A DNA stretch of 64,000 bases from an uncultured Bacilli bacterium (GTDB taxonomy: Bacteria > Bacillota_I > Bacilli_A > RF39 > UBA660), in NCBI GenBank assembly GCA_934149515.1, contig CAKPFD010000004.1:23788-87787 (forward strand), given 5' to 3'. Shown here one piece after another: positions 8,916 to 18,323 of the stretch; position 1 is the first letter of the stretch; each line of letters begins with the position of its first letter. The translations under genes were made by a program, and so were the position numbers. The notes under the pieces are model-generated. The model saw nothing but the letters and a program-made list of their open reading frames with translations. It ran no database searches and was not told the DNA's origin.

Positions 8916-9386
8916 TCACTCCTCTCCAAACTCTTCTAACAATTCTTTAAAGGGATTATCCCCACTAGAAGCTTGATAGTGTTCTTCATCTATCAGCTTC
9001 CATCCATCCCCAGAAAAGTTTGAATAATCATTCACCTTACTATATCGTATGGGGATCTCTAGTACTATATTTTCCCACAAAATATCCATAATGGCAAGAG
9101 TATTTTCATCATTTTTTATTTTTTCTTGAACATTATCATCAATTTCAAAGGAAAACGGATAAGATATTGGTTCTAAGGAAATAGAATCAGGAATTACCAT
9201 TTCACCAGTTACTGTCGCTTGCATCAACAAAGTGTCTTCCAGTTGTTGTAATGTTCCTTTTAAAGTAATTGGTGAAAGTGATATAATTTCACTATTTTGA
9301 TAATAAGATAAAGGCATTTCTATCACTTTATCTAATATTATTTCATCTATTTCGTGCTGTAATAATTTCTGAATATTCAAATTCAT
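8916..9386 (-). CDS. yceD: YceD/DUF177 family protein
   Basis: 156 residues of the DUF177 family, almost always encoded just upstream of rpmF as here, and implicated in 23S rRNA or large-subunit accumulation. The middle contains the usual beta-rich segment (ITLKGTLQQLEDTLLMQATV, TGEMVIPDSISLEPI), and the C-terminus is acidic (NPFKELLEEFGEE). The canonical two-Cys motif is not visible. The ribosome site of rpmF lies inside its last codons. Confidence 0.85.
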   Translation of the reverse strand: MNLNIQKLLQHEIDEIILDKVIEMPLSYYQNSEIISLSPITLKGTLQQLEDTLLMQATVTGEMVIPDSISLEPISYPFSFEIDDNVQEKIKNDENTLAIMDILWENIVLEIPIRYSKVNDYSNFSGDGWKLIDEEHYQASSGDNPFKELLEEFGEE

Positions 9387-9391
9387 ATCAC

Positions 9392-9895
9392 CTACTTTTT
9401 AAGCATAATCCAAATCATGCAAGATAGCATACTAAAACTAAGCGACATATTTTCTTTAATGACAATGGTCTTTTCAAAAACACTAGCAACATCATCCACT
9501 AAATCAACTATCCAGCTTTCTAAATAACGTGGTATTTTAGCACCAAAGGGAAACATATGTGTTTGAATAATATCTTGTTCAAGTGCATTTAAAGGATAGT
9601 ATTCTAGGGAATGTTGTAAAGCACAATCAGCATGCTTTAATAATCTAGTTGTTTTAGAATCAGAAATATCATCAAAAAAGAAATCATGCAAAGCCGAAGC
9701 ACGCGCTGTTGATTGATAATCAAGATGTAAAAACTTCGTAATCTTATAAGAATAATAAGAAACTCTTATCATGTGATCATAACGATTCATACCATGATGA
9801 ATACAAGATTTCATCTTTTGATATTCTTCATTCGTAATAATCGGTTCAATCAATTGATTAAATTCCTTATTTTGATAACTTGTTTTTAATTTCAT
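9392..9895 (-). CDS. HD-domain protein (putative metal-dependent phosphohydrolase)
   Basis: 167 residues. Metal-binding residues of an HD domain are visible: His in MNRYDHMIRVSYYSYKI, the His-Asp pair in ASALHDFFFDD and a later His in QTHMFPFG, ending with WIVDLVDDVASVFE. The C-terminus (SLSFSMLSCMIWIMLKK) could be a membrane anchor. Similar proteins in gut Firmicutes are annotated only as HD-domain proteins. It lies 5 bases upstream of yceD and is probably the first gene of that operon. Substrate unknown. Confidence 0.65.
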   Translation of the reverse strand: MKLKTSYQNKEFNQLIEPIITNEEYQKMKSCIHHGMNRYDHMIRVSYYSYKITKFLHLDYQSTARASALHDFFFDDISDSKTTRLLKHADCALQHSLEYYPLNALEQDIIQTHMFPFGAKIPRYLESWIVDLVDDVASVFEKTIVIKENMSLSFSMLSCMIWIMLKK

Positions 9896-9989
9896 GAACG
9901 GAAACCCACTTTCTCTTCTTTATCAAGCAATTACAATTCTAGCATAAAAGTAAAAACATTTCAAGTTGATGAAATTTGTTCATTTTAAT

Positions 9990-10024
9990 AAAAGGAAAGA
10001 AAAGATAGATTCTGCCTATCTTTT
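9990..10024 (-). terminator. Intrinsic terminator after the AI-2E family transporter gene
   Basis: AAAAGATAG at 10000-10008 pairs with CTATCTTTT at 10016-10024 with a 7-base loop. On the minus strand it is followed by a T-rich run (CTTTCCTTTT). Confidence 0.65.
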
Positions 10025-10034
10025 GATAAAAAAA

Positions 10035-11099
10035 CTATTCTGTAATCTGCTCTTTTACTTTTTTCATACCATTCATAATATCATTTTTAAAAAATCGATA
10101 GCTAGTAGAAATTAAAATATAAATTGGTAAAGCGATAACAATACCGAAAAAGCCTCCGATAGTACCCCCTACAGATACTACCATGATAGTAACAAGTGGG
10201 TTAATATTATTCGTTTTACCATAAACTTTAGGGGAAATAACATATCCATCCAGTTGAGGAAAAACTAAACAAATAATCAAGGTTGCAATAAAAACTTTAG
10301 AAGAAATGACAGAAGCCGTTAATAAAGCAATTAAATTAGTAATTAAACCACCAAAGTATGGAATAACCGTTGTAACACACGCTAATACACCAAATAATAA
10401 CCAGTTAGGATGTCCTGCGATGAAAAAGACAATGGAATATTCAAAGAACTGAATAACCATAAATAAACCTAACCCTTTTAGGTAATTACTAAATTCTGTA
10501 TCTAACATTTTTAAATAATAATAACTCTTATTCTTTAAATTTAGTAAAAATTCTTTGATAACCCTTCTAAACTTATCCATATAAGCTAAAAAGTAAATCA
10601 TAACAACAATAACAATAACAGATTTTCCTAAAATAGAGAAAGTCTTTCCAACAACATCAATTGTTCCTTCTTGCACTACAGTACCAAGACCTGTAATTGC
10701 TGTATTCAAATAATTCGTAATTGCTTTTTCAAAGTCATCAATATTGATATTGAATCTATTTCCAACATCACTTAACACCCGTCCAATACTAGAAGAAAAA
10801 GAAACAAGCTGATTGTATAGTAAAGGAAGTGTAACCGTCAAAAGTGCCAATACAATAAATAGTATTGTAACCACGACGATCGCAATCGCTAAAGACTTTC
10901 TAACCCCTTTTTCTTCTATTTTTTTTACAAGAGGATGAAGTGCATAAGCAATCGCAAAAGAAATAATAAATGGCAAACAAATTTCTATGATTCTCATAAA
11001 AATGTTGAACCAAGTTCCAATATTTGTAACACAAATAAATAACAAACCCATCAAAATGAGAAAATTTAATAATTTATAATTAATCTTATTCTTATACAT
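10035..11099 (-). CDS. AI-2E family transporter (PerM/YtvI-like permease)
   Basis: 354 residues with seven to eight membrane helices: two near the N-terminus, a central soluble region (RVLSDVGNRFNINIDDFEKA), then a helix cluster containing FEYSIVFFIAGHPNWLLFGVL, TTVIPYFGG and PQLDGYVISPKVYG, which are characteristic of the AI-2E/PerM exporter family. Members include sodium-proton antiporters and proteins of unknown substrate; true autoinducer export is shown for very few. It lies 7 bases after dtd and is probably the last gene of the comN-secDF-rel-dtd transcript. Confidence 0.85.
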   Translation of the reverse strand: MYKNKINYKLLNFLILMGLLFICVTNIGTWFNIFMRIIEICLPFIISFAIAYALHPLVKKIEEKGVRKSLAIAIVVVTILFIVLALLTVTLPLLYNQLVSFSSSIGRVLSDVGNRFNINIDDFEKAITNYLNTAITGLGTVVQEGTIDVVGKTFSILGKSVIVIVVMIYFLAYMDKFRRVIKEFLLNLKNKSYYYLKMLDTEFSNYLKGLGLFMVIQFFEYSIVFFIAGHPNWLLFGVLACVTTVIPYFGGLITNLIALLTASVISSKVFIATLIICLVFPQLDGYVISPKVYGKTNNINPLVTIMVVSVGGTIGGFFGIVIALPIYILISTSYRFFKNDIMNGMKKVKEQITE

Positions 11100-11106
11100 A
11101 TTTAAC

Positions 11107-11541
11107 TTACCTTTCTAAAAGAATAGTTGTAGGCCCCATATTAGTCAAAACAATTTCCATATGAGCCCCAAATATACCTGTTTCTGTTTTTACGTATTTA
11201 TTTAAACACTGATTAAAATAATCATATAATACCATCGCCCGACTTGATTCTAAAGCATTCAAATAACTTGGTCTATTTCCCTTTTTAGTATCAGCATAAA
11301 GGGTAAATTGAGAAATAGATAACACACTTCCTGAAACATCAAGAACAGATAAATTACCAACGCCATTTTTATCAGGAAAAATACGTAAAGCAACAATCTT
11401 TTTCACAAGTTCTTCTATTTTTTCTTTGGTATCACCTTCTGTAAATCCAACGAATAACAGAAGTCCTTTTTCAATTGAGCCAGTAATTTTACCATCCACT
11501 TGACAACTAGCATTTTGACATCTTTGTACAACAACTCTCAT
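11107..11541 (-). CDS. dtd: D-aminoacyl-tRNA deacylase
   Basis: 144 residues, full length for Dtd, which hydrolyses D-aminoacyl-tRNA (and glycyl-tRNA-Ala) to protect translation. Both active-site signatures are present: SQFTLYADTKKGNRPSY and the C-terminal TNMGPTTILLE (the GPxT motif that orders the chiral pocket). The start overlaps the rel stop by four bases (ATGA), the same rel-dtd coupling seen in Bacillus. Confidence 0.95.
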   Translation of the reverse strand: MRVVVQRCQNASCQVDGKITGSIEKGLLLFVGFTEGDTKEKIEELVKKIVALRIFPDKNGVGNLSVLDVSGSVLSISQFTLYADTKKGNRPSYLNALESSRAMVLYDYFNQCLNKYVKTETGIFGAHMEIVLTNMGPTTILLER

Positions 11542-13685
11542 CTAATTAGCCTTTCTACATTGATAATATATGGTTGTTTGGCAAGTTCTAGTAATAATTT
11601 TTCAAGATGCGTAACATTCTTGACATAAGCTGTCATTTCATAAACTGCCATATCTCCTCTAGAAATTACTTTTACTTCACTGATATTTACTTCTAATTTA
11701 CTGGTTGCTTGAATAATATCTGCTAACATATTAGAAGAAGTATTCGTGTAAATAACTAATTCTGTTTCATATTTCAAAGCTGGCGTGTTACTCCATTCTA
11801 CTTGAATACAACGATCATCCATCATAGCTAAATTATGACAATTACTACGATGAACACTAATACCATTACCTTTTGTAATATACCCGACAATTTCATCTTG
11901 ATAAACTGGATGGCAACAAGCAGCAAGACTAACTTTAATTTTATCAATACCCGCAACAATAACATCATTTGTTCCTTCTATTTTTACTGGTGTTTTTATT
12001 TTTGGTTTTTCTTCTTCTACTGGTTTATAAATAACATGAATAACACTACTTGGATTAAACTTTCCATTACCAATATCAAGATATAATTCTTCTAGATTAT
12101 CTACTTTAAGACTTTGACATAATAGTTTTATATTTGTATCAGATAAAAATTCTTGAATACTATATTTTCTTTTTCTTAATTCTTTTTCTAGTGAATCTTT
12201 ACCTCTTTCTATTAAGATCTCTTTTTCACTTTTTGTAAAATAACTTCTAATTTTATTTCTTGCTTGCGTTGATTTAACGATATTTAACCATTCTTTTGAT
12301 GGATGTGCACTTTTATTTGTATTAATTTTTACAATATCATTATTTTGTAACTCATAATCAAGTGGAACAATAGAACCATTGACAATCGCTCCTACAGTTG
12401 TTTCTCCTACTCTTGTATGTACTTTATAGGCAAAATCAAGTGGTGTTGCTCCTTTTGGCAATTCAAATACATCCCCTTTTGGTGTAAAGACATAAATATT
12501 ATTATTTAAAACTTCATCCTTGACACTATTAACAAAATCTTCACTACTCATTTTATCTTGTGATAATTCCATAATAGATTTAAAAAATTGTAGTTTCTGC
12601 TCTGTTGTATTTTGCATACTTTTACTAGCATCTTTATGTTCTTTATATGCCCAATGAGAAGCCACACCATTCTCTGCCACTTCATCCATTTGATAAGTTC
12701 TAATTTGGATTTCAAATAAATACCCATCAATTCCAAAGACAGTCGTATGTAAAGATTGATACATGTTTGCTTTCGGCATCGCAATATAATCTTTAAAACG
12801 TTTTGGTAACGGTCTAAACTTAGAATGAATAATACCAAGTGCTAAATAACAATCTTGTTCTGTATCAACCAAAATACGAAGAGCAAGTAAATCATAAATA
12901 TCGCTAAACTTCTTACCATTATTTAATTTGTTATAAATACTATAAATACTTTTTGCCCTTCCTTTGATTTCGTGAGGAATATGATGTTCTACCAACAAAT
13001 TAGATACTTCTTTTAACATCTCATTGACCGTTGTATCTCGTTGTGCTTTTGTTTTATTTAACTTTTCAGCAATATCATAAAATACAACTGGTTTTAAATA
13101 ACGAAGTGATAGATCTTCTAATTCACTTTTAATCTTATGGATTCCTAAGTGATGTGCTAAAGGAGCAAAAATTTCTAATGTTTCTTTGGCTTTTTGCTTT
13201 TGTTTTTCTTCAGGGATTGCCCAAAGTGTTCGCATATTATGTAACCGATCAGCTAATTTGATAATAATAACCCGAACATCCTCACTCATTCCAACAATAA
13301 TTTTCTTATAATATTCAACTAAATATTCATTATCTGTTGAAAAATGAATGCGACCAAGTTTCGTAACTCCTTGCACCAAACGTAACACATTTTTACCAAA
13401 TAGAATTTCTATTTCTTCTTCTGCCACATCACAATCTTCCAAAGTATCGTGTAAAAGTGCTGCTTCAATACTTTCACTATCTGCATAAACACTTGTCAAA
13501 ATCAAAGCAACATTCAAAGGATGAATAATATATGCTTCTCCACTTTTACGATATTGACCATCATGTTTTTCTTTGGCAAAAGTATAAGCTTTTTCTATTT
13601 GATCTCTTTCTTTTTCGTCTTTAATGTAATGATTTGTTTTTTCTACTAGATCAGCAAATGTAATTGTATCTTTTTGGTGGGACAT
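11538..13685 (-). CDS. rel: Bifunctional (p)ppGpp synthetase/hydrolase
   Basis: 715-residue RelA/SpoT homologue that makes and degrades the alarmone ppGpp. Domains in order: HD hydrolase (HPLNVALIL, HDTLEDC), synthetase (about 190-340; GRAKSIYSIYNKL, YDLLALRIL, YQSLHTTVFG), TGS (VFTPKGDVFELPKGATPLDF), a zinc-finger/helical region with the conserved CCHP, and a C-terminal ACT domain. The HD His-Asp residues are intact, so hydrolase activity is expected. The start is the ATG at 13685 with AAGGAGG upstream; an upstream in-frame start at 13721 lacks a site. It is the third gene of the comN-secDF-rel-dtd operon. Confidence 0.95.
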   Translation of the reverse strand: MSHQKDTITFADLVEKTNHYIKDEKERDQIEKAYTFAKEKHDGQYRKSGEAYIIHPLNVALILTSVYADSESIEAALLHDTLEDCDVAEEEIEILFGKNVLRLVQGVTKLGRIHFSTDNEYLVEYYKKIIVGMSEDVRVIIIKLADRLHNMRTLWAIPEEKQKQKAKETLEIFAPLAHHLGIHKIKSELEDLSLRYLKPVVFYDIAEKLNKTKAQRDTTVNEMLKEVSNLLVEHHIPHEIKGRAKSIYSIYNKLNNGKKFSDIYDLLALRILVDTEQDCYLALGIIHSKFRPLPKRFKDYIAMPKANMYQSLHTTVFGIDGYLFEIQIRTYQMDEVAENGVASHWAYKEHKDASKSMQNTTEQKLQFFKSIMELSQDKMSSEDFVNSVKDEVLNNNIYVFTPKGDVFELPKGATPLDFAYKVHTRVGETTVGAIVNGSIVPLDYELQNNDIVKINTNKSAHPSKEWLNIVKSTQARNKIRSYFTKSEKEILIERGKDSLEKELRKRKYSIQEFLSDTNIKLLCQSLKVDNLEELYLDIGNGKFNPSSVIHVIYKPVEEEKPKIKTPVKIEGTNDVIVAGIDKIKVSLAACCHPVYQDEIVGYITKGNGISVHRSNCHNLAMMDDRCIQVEWSNTPALKYETELVIYTNTSSNMLADIIQATSKLEVNISEVKVISRGDMAVYEMTAYVKNVTHLEKLLLELAKQPYIINVERLIR

Positions 13686-13701
13686 CAAAATCCCTCCTTT
13701 C

Positions 13702-15939
13702 TTAATCGTTAATACCTGCAATAATCTTTTCTGTTAATTCTTTTGGTCTTTGTTTTCTTTGTGGTTTTTGTTTACCAATGTTTTTCTTAGCAAATAAATA
13801 CCATAAATAACATGCTAGGAACACAGAAGAGAACGTTCCAGCAATCAAACCAACCATCATCGGAATATTGAAAGTCAATAATTCTTTACTACCTAAAATC
13901 ATCAAAGCAACAACTGGTAATAATGTTGTAAGAGAAGTATAAATTGAACGAACAATTGTCTGTGATATACTTTGGTTCAAAATATCTTCTAGTTCAGTAC
14001 TTGATAATTTTTCTAAATTTTTACGTTCTAAGTTTTCTCTTACTCTATCAAAGACAACGATGGTGTTGTTAATAGAATAACCAATGATTGCTAAAATTGC
14101 TGCAATAAACATAGAATTTACTTCAATTCGAAAAATAGCCATAATAGCGATCATAATGAAAATATCATGTAAAAGACAAACAACAGAACTAATACTAAAA
14201 CTAAATTGATAACGAATCGTAATATATAGAATAATACCAATCAAAGATATCAAAATAGAGAAAATAGCATTTTTAACAAGATCTTGTTTAACAACATTAC
14301 TAACTACACCAATATCTACTTTTGCTTGATATTTATTTTCAAAATAACTTTGAACAGTATGTATTTCATCTTCTTGTAAGACATCTTTTATGCGAATATC
14401 TGTTTCTCCATTTGCAGATTCAATAGTTACTTTTTGTAATTTTAGTTCTTTCAAATCTGCTTCTAAATCTTTAGAAGAAATCTTTTCATCACTTGTAATA
14501 CTAATGTCACTTCCTGCTTGATAATCAATACCAAGATTAAAGCCTTTTGTACCAAGGAAAATAGCACCTACGATTAAAACAATACTAGCTATCGTTGCTA
14601 CAATTTTTCCATAACGTAAATAAGATGGTACCTTCTTTTCTTGTTCTTCTTTTTTTGAAGGAACATTTAAGAATAAGGATAATTTATCATCAAAATAACC
14701 AGTTTGAATAAATAAATTCATAAAATATCTAGTAATTGCTACCATCGTTACCATAGTAACACCAATGTTAATAATTAACATAGTAGCAAATCCTTTAACG
14801 CTACTTTCACCAAAAACAAACATGATAATAGCAACTAATAAGGTAGTTAAATTTGAATCAAGAATCGTTTTAAAACTTGATTTATTACCATTTTTAAATG
14901 CAGTTTTCAAGCTTCTTCCCTTTTCAAGTTCTTCTTTAATTCTTGAAAAAGTTAAAACATTAGCATCTACTGCCATACCAATACCTAATATTAAAGCAGC
15001 AATTCCAGGTAAAGTTAAAACACCACCAACTAACCAAAAAATTGCAAAGACAAATAAGGTATATAGCAAAATTGAAACAGTTGAGATAAGGCCTGCAAAA
15101 TGATAAATAATAAATAGTAATACAATGATGGCACTAACACCAATAATACCAGCAATCAAAGTCTTCTGTAAGGTTGCATCCCCAAAAGAAGCACCAACAG
15201 TTTTACTAGATAATTCTGTTAATTTTGTTGGTAAAGAACCAGAATTAATTAAATCTACTAAATTCGTTGCTTCTTCTTCTGTAAAATCACCTTGAATAAT
15301 AACATCACTAGCAAAACCACGATCTACCTTAGCAGCACTTAAACAATGACTACTACCACTACCACAACTAGCTTGACTCGTTGCATAATGATCCGTTTCT
15401 TCATCGTAATCTAACCAAATAACAATAACATTAGTATCATAATTTTTAACTTTATTTGTTACTTTATAAAACATATCTTTATCTTTAACACTAAGTAACA
15501 CCGCAGGTTTCCCACTAGAATCAGTAGTAACCTTTGCACCACCTGCTTTTAATACATCACCACTCATCAATAATTGATCATTAGAATCACGAAAAGATAA
15601 GGATGCAACAGTAGATAATGTATTTCTTGCATCTTCTTGATTGGTAACCCCTGCTAATTTTACTCTTATTTTATCATCGCCTTCTAAAGTAATTTCTGGC
15701 TCTGACACCCCAAGAGTATCAATACGTTTCATCATACTCTTATAAGTAGCATTTAATTTTTCTTTTGTCATTTTACTACCATCTAATGGTTTAACTTGAT
15801 ATAAAATTTCAAAACCACCCTGTAGATCTAGTCCAAATTTTAAATTACTTAAAATTGGTTGAAATAACAAACAGATCAAAACAGAAAGTAAAATGACAAA
15901 ACCTGTTCTAATCATCATTTTCTTTTTCTTCTTTTGCAT
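13702..15939 (-). CDS. secDF: Fused protein translocase subunit SecDF
   Basis: 745-residue fusion of SecD and SecF, the proton-driven RND-type subunit that assists Sec export. The SecD half has FGLDLQGGFEILYQV, a P1 region, LVDLINSGSLPTKL and six helices with GIGMAVDANVL. The SecF half begins near residue 445 with FNLGIDYQAGSDISI and ends with six more helices (IIGYSINNTIVVFDRVREN). Fusion is typical of Bacillus relatives. I use the ATG at 15939 (MQKKKKK), 7 bases after AAGGAG; the ATG two codons earlier is too close to the site. Confidence 0.95.
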   Translation of the reverse strand: MQKKKKKMMIRTGFVILLSVLICLLFQPILSNLKFGLDLQGGFEILYQVKPLDGSKMTKEKLNATYKSMMKRIDTLGVSEPEITLEGDDKIRVKLAGVTNQEDARNTLSTVASLSFRDSNDQLLMSGDVLKAGGAKVTTDSSGKPAVLLSVKDKDMFYKVTNKVKNYDTNVIVIWLDYDEETDHYATSQASCGSGSSHCLSAAKVDRGFASDVIIQGDFTEEEATNLVDLINSGSLPTKLTELSSKTVGASFGDATLQKTLIAGIIGVSAIIVLLFIIYHFAGLISTVSILLYTLFVFAIFWLVGGVLTLPGIAALILGIGMAVDANVLTFSRIKEELEKGRSLKTAFKNGNKSSFKTILDSNLTTLLVAIIMFVFGESSVKGFATMLIINIGVTMVTMVAITRYFMNLFIQTGYFDDKLSLFLNVPSKKEEQEKKVPSYLRYGKIVATIASIVLIVGAIFLGTKGFNLGIDYQAGSDISITSDEKISSKDLEADLKELKLQKVTIESANGETDIRIKDVLQEDEIHTVQSYFENKYQAKVDIGVVSNVVKQDLVKNAIFSILISLIGIILYITIRYQFSFSISSVVCLLHDIFIMIAIMAIFRIEVNSMFIAAILAIIGYSINNTIVVFDRVRENLERKNLEKLSSTELEDILNQSISQTIVRSIYTSLTTLLPVVALMILGSKELLTFNIPMMVGLIAGTFSSVFLACYLWYLFAKKNIGKQKPQRKQRPKELTEKIIAGIND

Positions 15940-15952
15940 TTTCATTCTCCTT

Positions 15953-16228
15953 TTAAATCACTTCTAAGCTTGATATTGGTTTAGCTTTTAAAAGTTCTTC
16001 TTTAACAAACTCTTCTAATGCCTTTGTAGATACATTAAAAATATCATCGACAATATCGCAAAGCATCAAATCATGTGCTTGCTGCCATTTGGTTTGTTTT
16101 AAATAATTCCAAACATCTATTTCTCTGATATAGAAATAACCCATTCTACTTAACTCTTGTTTCTTTGCTCTTAGTGCTGGTCTAAGTCGTTGAAACAATT
16201 CTTGTTGAGAAGAAAATTCTAAAGCCAT
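15953..16228 (-). CDS. comN: ComN-like post-transcriptional regulator
   Basis: 91 residues resembling the Post_transc_reg family (Bacillus ComN/YrzD): QELFQRLRPALRAKKQELSR, a DVWNYLKQTKWQ segment and LMLCDIVDDIFNVS. ComN acts post-transcriptionally on the comE competence mRNA in Bacillus. Its gene lies directly before secDF there and here, which supports the assignment. Competence-type pseudopilin genes occur elsewhere in the window. A strong promoter lies about 95 bases upstream. Confidence 0.75.
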   Translation of the reverse strand: MALEFSSQQELFQRLRPALRAKKQELSRMGYFYIREIDVWNYLKQTKWQQAHDLMLCDIVDDIFNVSTKALEEFVKEELLKAKPISSLEVI

Positions 16229-16321
16229 CTTTACTCACCTACCAAACTAAAATTATTGTACCAAATTTCTTATAAAATGTCTTCATTTTAGGAAATAAAG
16301 CATAAAAAATTATTGTTGAAT

Positions 16322-16350
16322 AGTATAGCGTACAAACAAACGTTTGTCAA
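16322..16350 (-). promoter_or_regulatory. Strong sigma-A promoter with palindromic operator for the comN-secDF-rel-dtd operon
   Basis: On the minus strand TTGACA (16345-16350) is separated by 17 bases from TATACT (16322-16327), close to consensus. A perfect 12-base palindrome, ACAAACGTTTGT (16336-16347), overlaps the -35 box and spacer, a typical position for a repressor of TetR size. The leader to comN is about 90 bases and contains a second extended -10 (TGGTACAAT) near 16256-16264. Confidence 0.7.
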
Positions 16351-16364
16351 TTGGATATTACACC

Positions 16365-16395
16365 AAAAGAAAAAAGAATTTTAGGAAAATTCTTC
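16365..16395 (-). terminator. Intrinsic terminator after the tyrosine recombinase gene
   Basis: AGAATTTT and AAAATTCT arms (16375-16393) with a short loop are followed on the minus strand by TTTTTTCTTTT. They lie just beyond the recombinase stop. Confidence 0.7.
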
Positions 16396-16408
16396 TAGCA
16401 TCATACCA

Positions 16409-17320
16409 TTATTTTTTCAAAGTAGCCCGTGGAAAACTATGATGATAAATATCTTTTAATTGCTGTGTCGTCACGTGAGTATAAATTTGAGTAGAAGACA
16501 AACTCTCATGTCCTAATAATTCTTTTACTGATAAAATATCGCACCCTTCATTTAACAAATGTGTTGCAAATGTATGTCGTAAAACGTGAGGAGATATTTT
16601 TTTCTGAATAGATGTCTTTTTTATTGCTTTATCTAAAAGATAAGAAACCCCTCTTGCTGTTAATACCCTACCATTTTGATTCAAAAAAATCTCTTGGCAA
16701 TGAAATCGATTTAACTTTTCATAACCATCTTTTAAGTATAATTCAAGTGCTTCAAGTGCATACTGACCAAAATCAACAATTCGATCTTTACTACCTTTCC
16801 CATGAATCAAAATTTGCATCGAAGAAAATTGAATATCCGTTATTTTTATTTGTAACAATTCACTAACCCGAACCCCAGTTGCATATAACATTTCTAAAAT
16901 CAAACGATCTCGTTGTCCTAAAGGCGTCGTTACATCACAAGTAGCAAATAATGCTTCTAATTCATTATATTCAAAATATCTTGGCAATTTTTTTTCTTTT
17001 TTAGGACTCGTTACTAACATAAATACATTAGAAGAAACTTTATTTTTTTTTAATAAATAACGATAAAAACTTCGTAAAGCACTAAGATGACGACTAATAG
17101 TAGCAGCTTTTTCTTTTCTTTCATCTTTTAAATGCATCAAATAAAGCCTAGTATCATCATACGTTACATCTAAATAAGAAATTCCTTCTTTTTCTAGATA
17201 CTGAAAATAATCTTCCAAATCACGCTGATAACTATCCACTGTGCAGTAAGAATAATGTTTTTGATATTCTAAATATTCTAAAAATAAATTAAGATCTTCC
17301 ACGTTTTGCCGGTCCTTCAT
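16409..17320 (-). CDS. XerC/XerD-type tyrosine recombinase
   Basis: 303 residues, the normal length for Xer proteins that resolve chromosome dimers at dif. The N-terminal SAM-like core-binding domain (FLEYLEYQKHYSYCTVDSYQ) is followed by the catalytic domain with Arg in ATGVRVSELLQI, Lys in HGKGSKDRIV, HVLRHTFATHLL (His-x-x-Arg), the LLGHESLSSTQIY His, and the nucleophile Tyr in TQIYTHVT. All catalytic residues are present. The context is chromosomal housekeeping, not an integrase setting, so it is probably XerC or XerD; which one cannot be decided. The first 32 bases overlap the upstream gene. Confidence 0.88.
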   Translation of the reverse strand: MKDRQNVEDLNLFLEYLEYQKHYSYCTVDSYQRDLEDYFQYLEKEGISYLDVTYDDTRLYLMHLKDERKEKAATISRHLSALRSFYRYLLKKNKVSSNVFMLVTSPKKEKKLPRYFEYNELEALFATCDVTTPLGQRDRLILEMLYATGVRVSELLQIKITDIQFSSMQILIHGKGSKDRIVDFGQYALEALELYLKDGYEKLNRFHCQEIFLNQNGRVLTARGVSYLLDKAIKKTSIQKKISPHVLRHTFATHLLNEGCDILSVKELLGHESLSSTQIYTHVTTQQLKDIYHHSFPRATLKK

Positions 17321-18095
17321 CGTTATAAGAGATCGCTTTATCTAATTCTTCTTCTGATAAAAATTCTTCCTTTTCTTCATTTAATTGGTTATACCAATGT
17401 GTATAGTGTTTGGCATAATCAGTATCATCAAATTCTGGATAAGAAACAGTTGTCGTCTTTTTCGGTTCTTTTACTTTTCTAGGATTAGAACTTGTCTTTT
17501 GAATCGTATTAGTATTAGCTTTCATTCTTTGTACCAAAAGTTTTCTAAACATTGGATAATTTCTTGCTTCATCTAGTAAATTAGTAAGTAACATACCAGT
17601 ATACGGATCACTTTGATCCATATTAAGATACTGTCTAACTCGTAAAGCAAAATCAGATCCCTCTGGTAATAGTGCTTGCAAACTATCTCTATTTCTTGTC
17701 TCTAGTGCAGTTTTTAATGGATAAATCACCTGTTGGGTTAATTGAAAATGCAAAGGAACAAGTTTCATCGTTCTAGGACCCTTAGGAGTTGTAATAGAAC
17801 GTTTGGAAATTCCTGCAATAATATCAACAAGTTCCGGCTGGCCAAAGATAACTTTTTGATAATAACTTTTACTACCAGCACTACTACGAATAGCAAATTG
17901 ATTTTTATCACGATACTTACTAGGTAAAAAAGAGGAAAAATTAATCGCCAACTTACCCGCTGTAAAAGCGTCGATTTCTTCTAATGATGTCAAAGAAACA
18001 TTTTCAATATAAATCGCCTCTTCATCATGATAGGGATGCCTCTTATCATATTTATCATAAACTGATCCCACTAATTCATAATATGTCTTCGCCAT
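17289..18095 (-). CDS. Conserved protein of unknown function upstream of xer
   Basis: 268 residues, soluble, start at 18095 (MAKTYYELVGSVYDKYDKRH) 7 bases after GGGAGG. The N-terminal 120 residues look globular (FAIRSSAGSKSYYQKVIFGQ). The middle is helical (LTNLLDEARNYPMFRKLLVQRM). The C-terminus is low-complexity and charged (KVKEPKKTTTVS...EEKEEFLSEEELDKA). I recognise no family. It is co-transcribed with the overlapping recombinase gene. Confidence 0.5.
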   Translation of the reverse strand: MAKTYYELVGSVYDKYDKRHPYHDEEAIYIENVSLTSLEEIDAFTAGKLAINFSSFLPSKYRDKNQFAIRSSAGSKSYYQKVIFGQPELVDIIAGISKRSITTPKGPRTMKLVPLHFQLTQQVIYPLKTALETRNRDSLQALLPEGSDFALRVRQYLNMDQSDPYTGMLLTNLLDEARNYPMFRKLLVQRMKANTNTIQKTSSNPRKVKEPKKTTTVSYPEFDDTDYAKHYTHWYNQLNEEKEEFLSEEELDKAISYNDEGPAKRGRS

Positions 18096-18124
18096 ACCAA
18101 TACCTCCCATTCTGCACTTTTTTA

Positions 18125-18151
18125 ATTGTACCTAGGCAAAAAAAGTGTCAA
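18125..18151 (-). promoter_or_regulatory. Candidate promoter for the 17289-18095/xer operon
   Basis: Minus strand TTGACA (18146-18151) and TACAAT (18125-18130) have perfect or near-perfect hexamers but only a 15-base spacer, which would make it weak or activator-dependent. It lies 30 bases before the start codon. Confidence 0.4.
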
Positions 18152-18257
18152 GTAATACTATTTTTATCATAAAATAAATTAGTTGAAAATGCAAGGCTTT
18201 CAAACGAATTATAGTGTTTTTGCATCGTAATTAGAAAGAAATTACTTAACATTTTTA

Positions 18258-18287
18258 TTGTGAAAAAGAATTTGAGTATGATACAAT
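18258..18287 (+). promoter_or_regulatory. Extended -10 promoter for the 18324 gene
   Basis: TTGTGA (18258-18263), an 18-base spacer and TACAAT (18282-18287) preceded by TGA (extended -10). It lies 37 bases before the start codon. Confidence 0.55.
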
Positions 18288-18323
18288 ACAAAAGCACGAC
18301 AAATGAAAAGACAAGGAGATTTT

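Noticed and set aside
16409..17320. Integrase of a mobile element
   Set aside because: Xer-like length and housekeeping context; no attachment repeats, tRNA or phage genes nearby.
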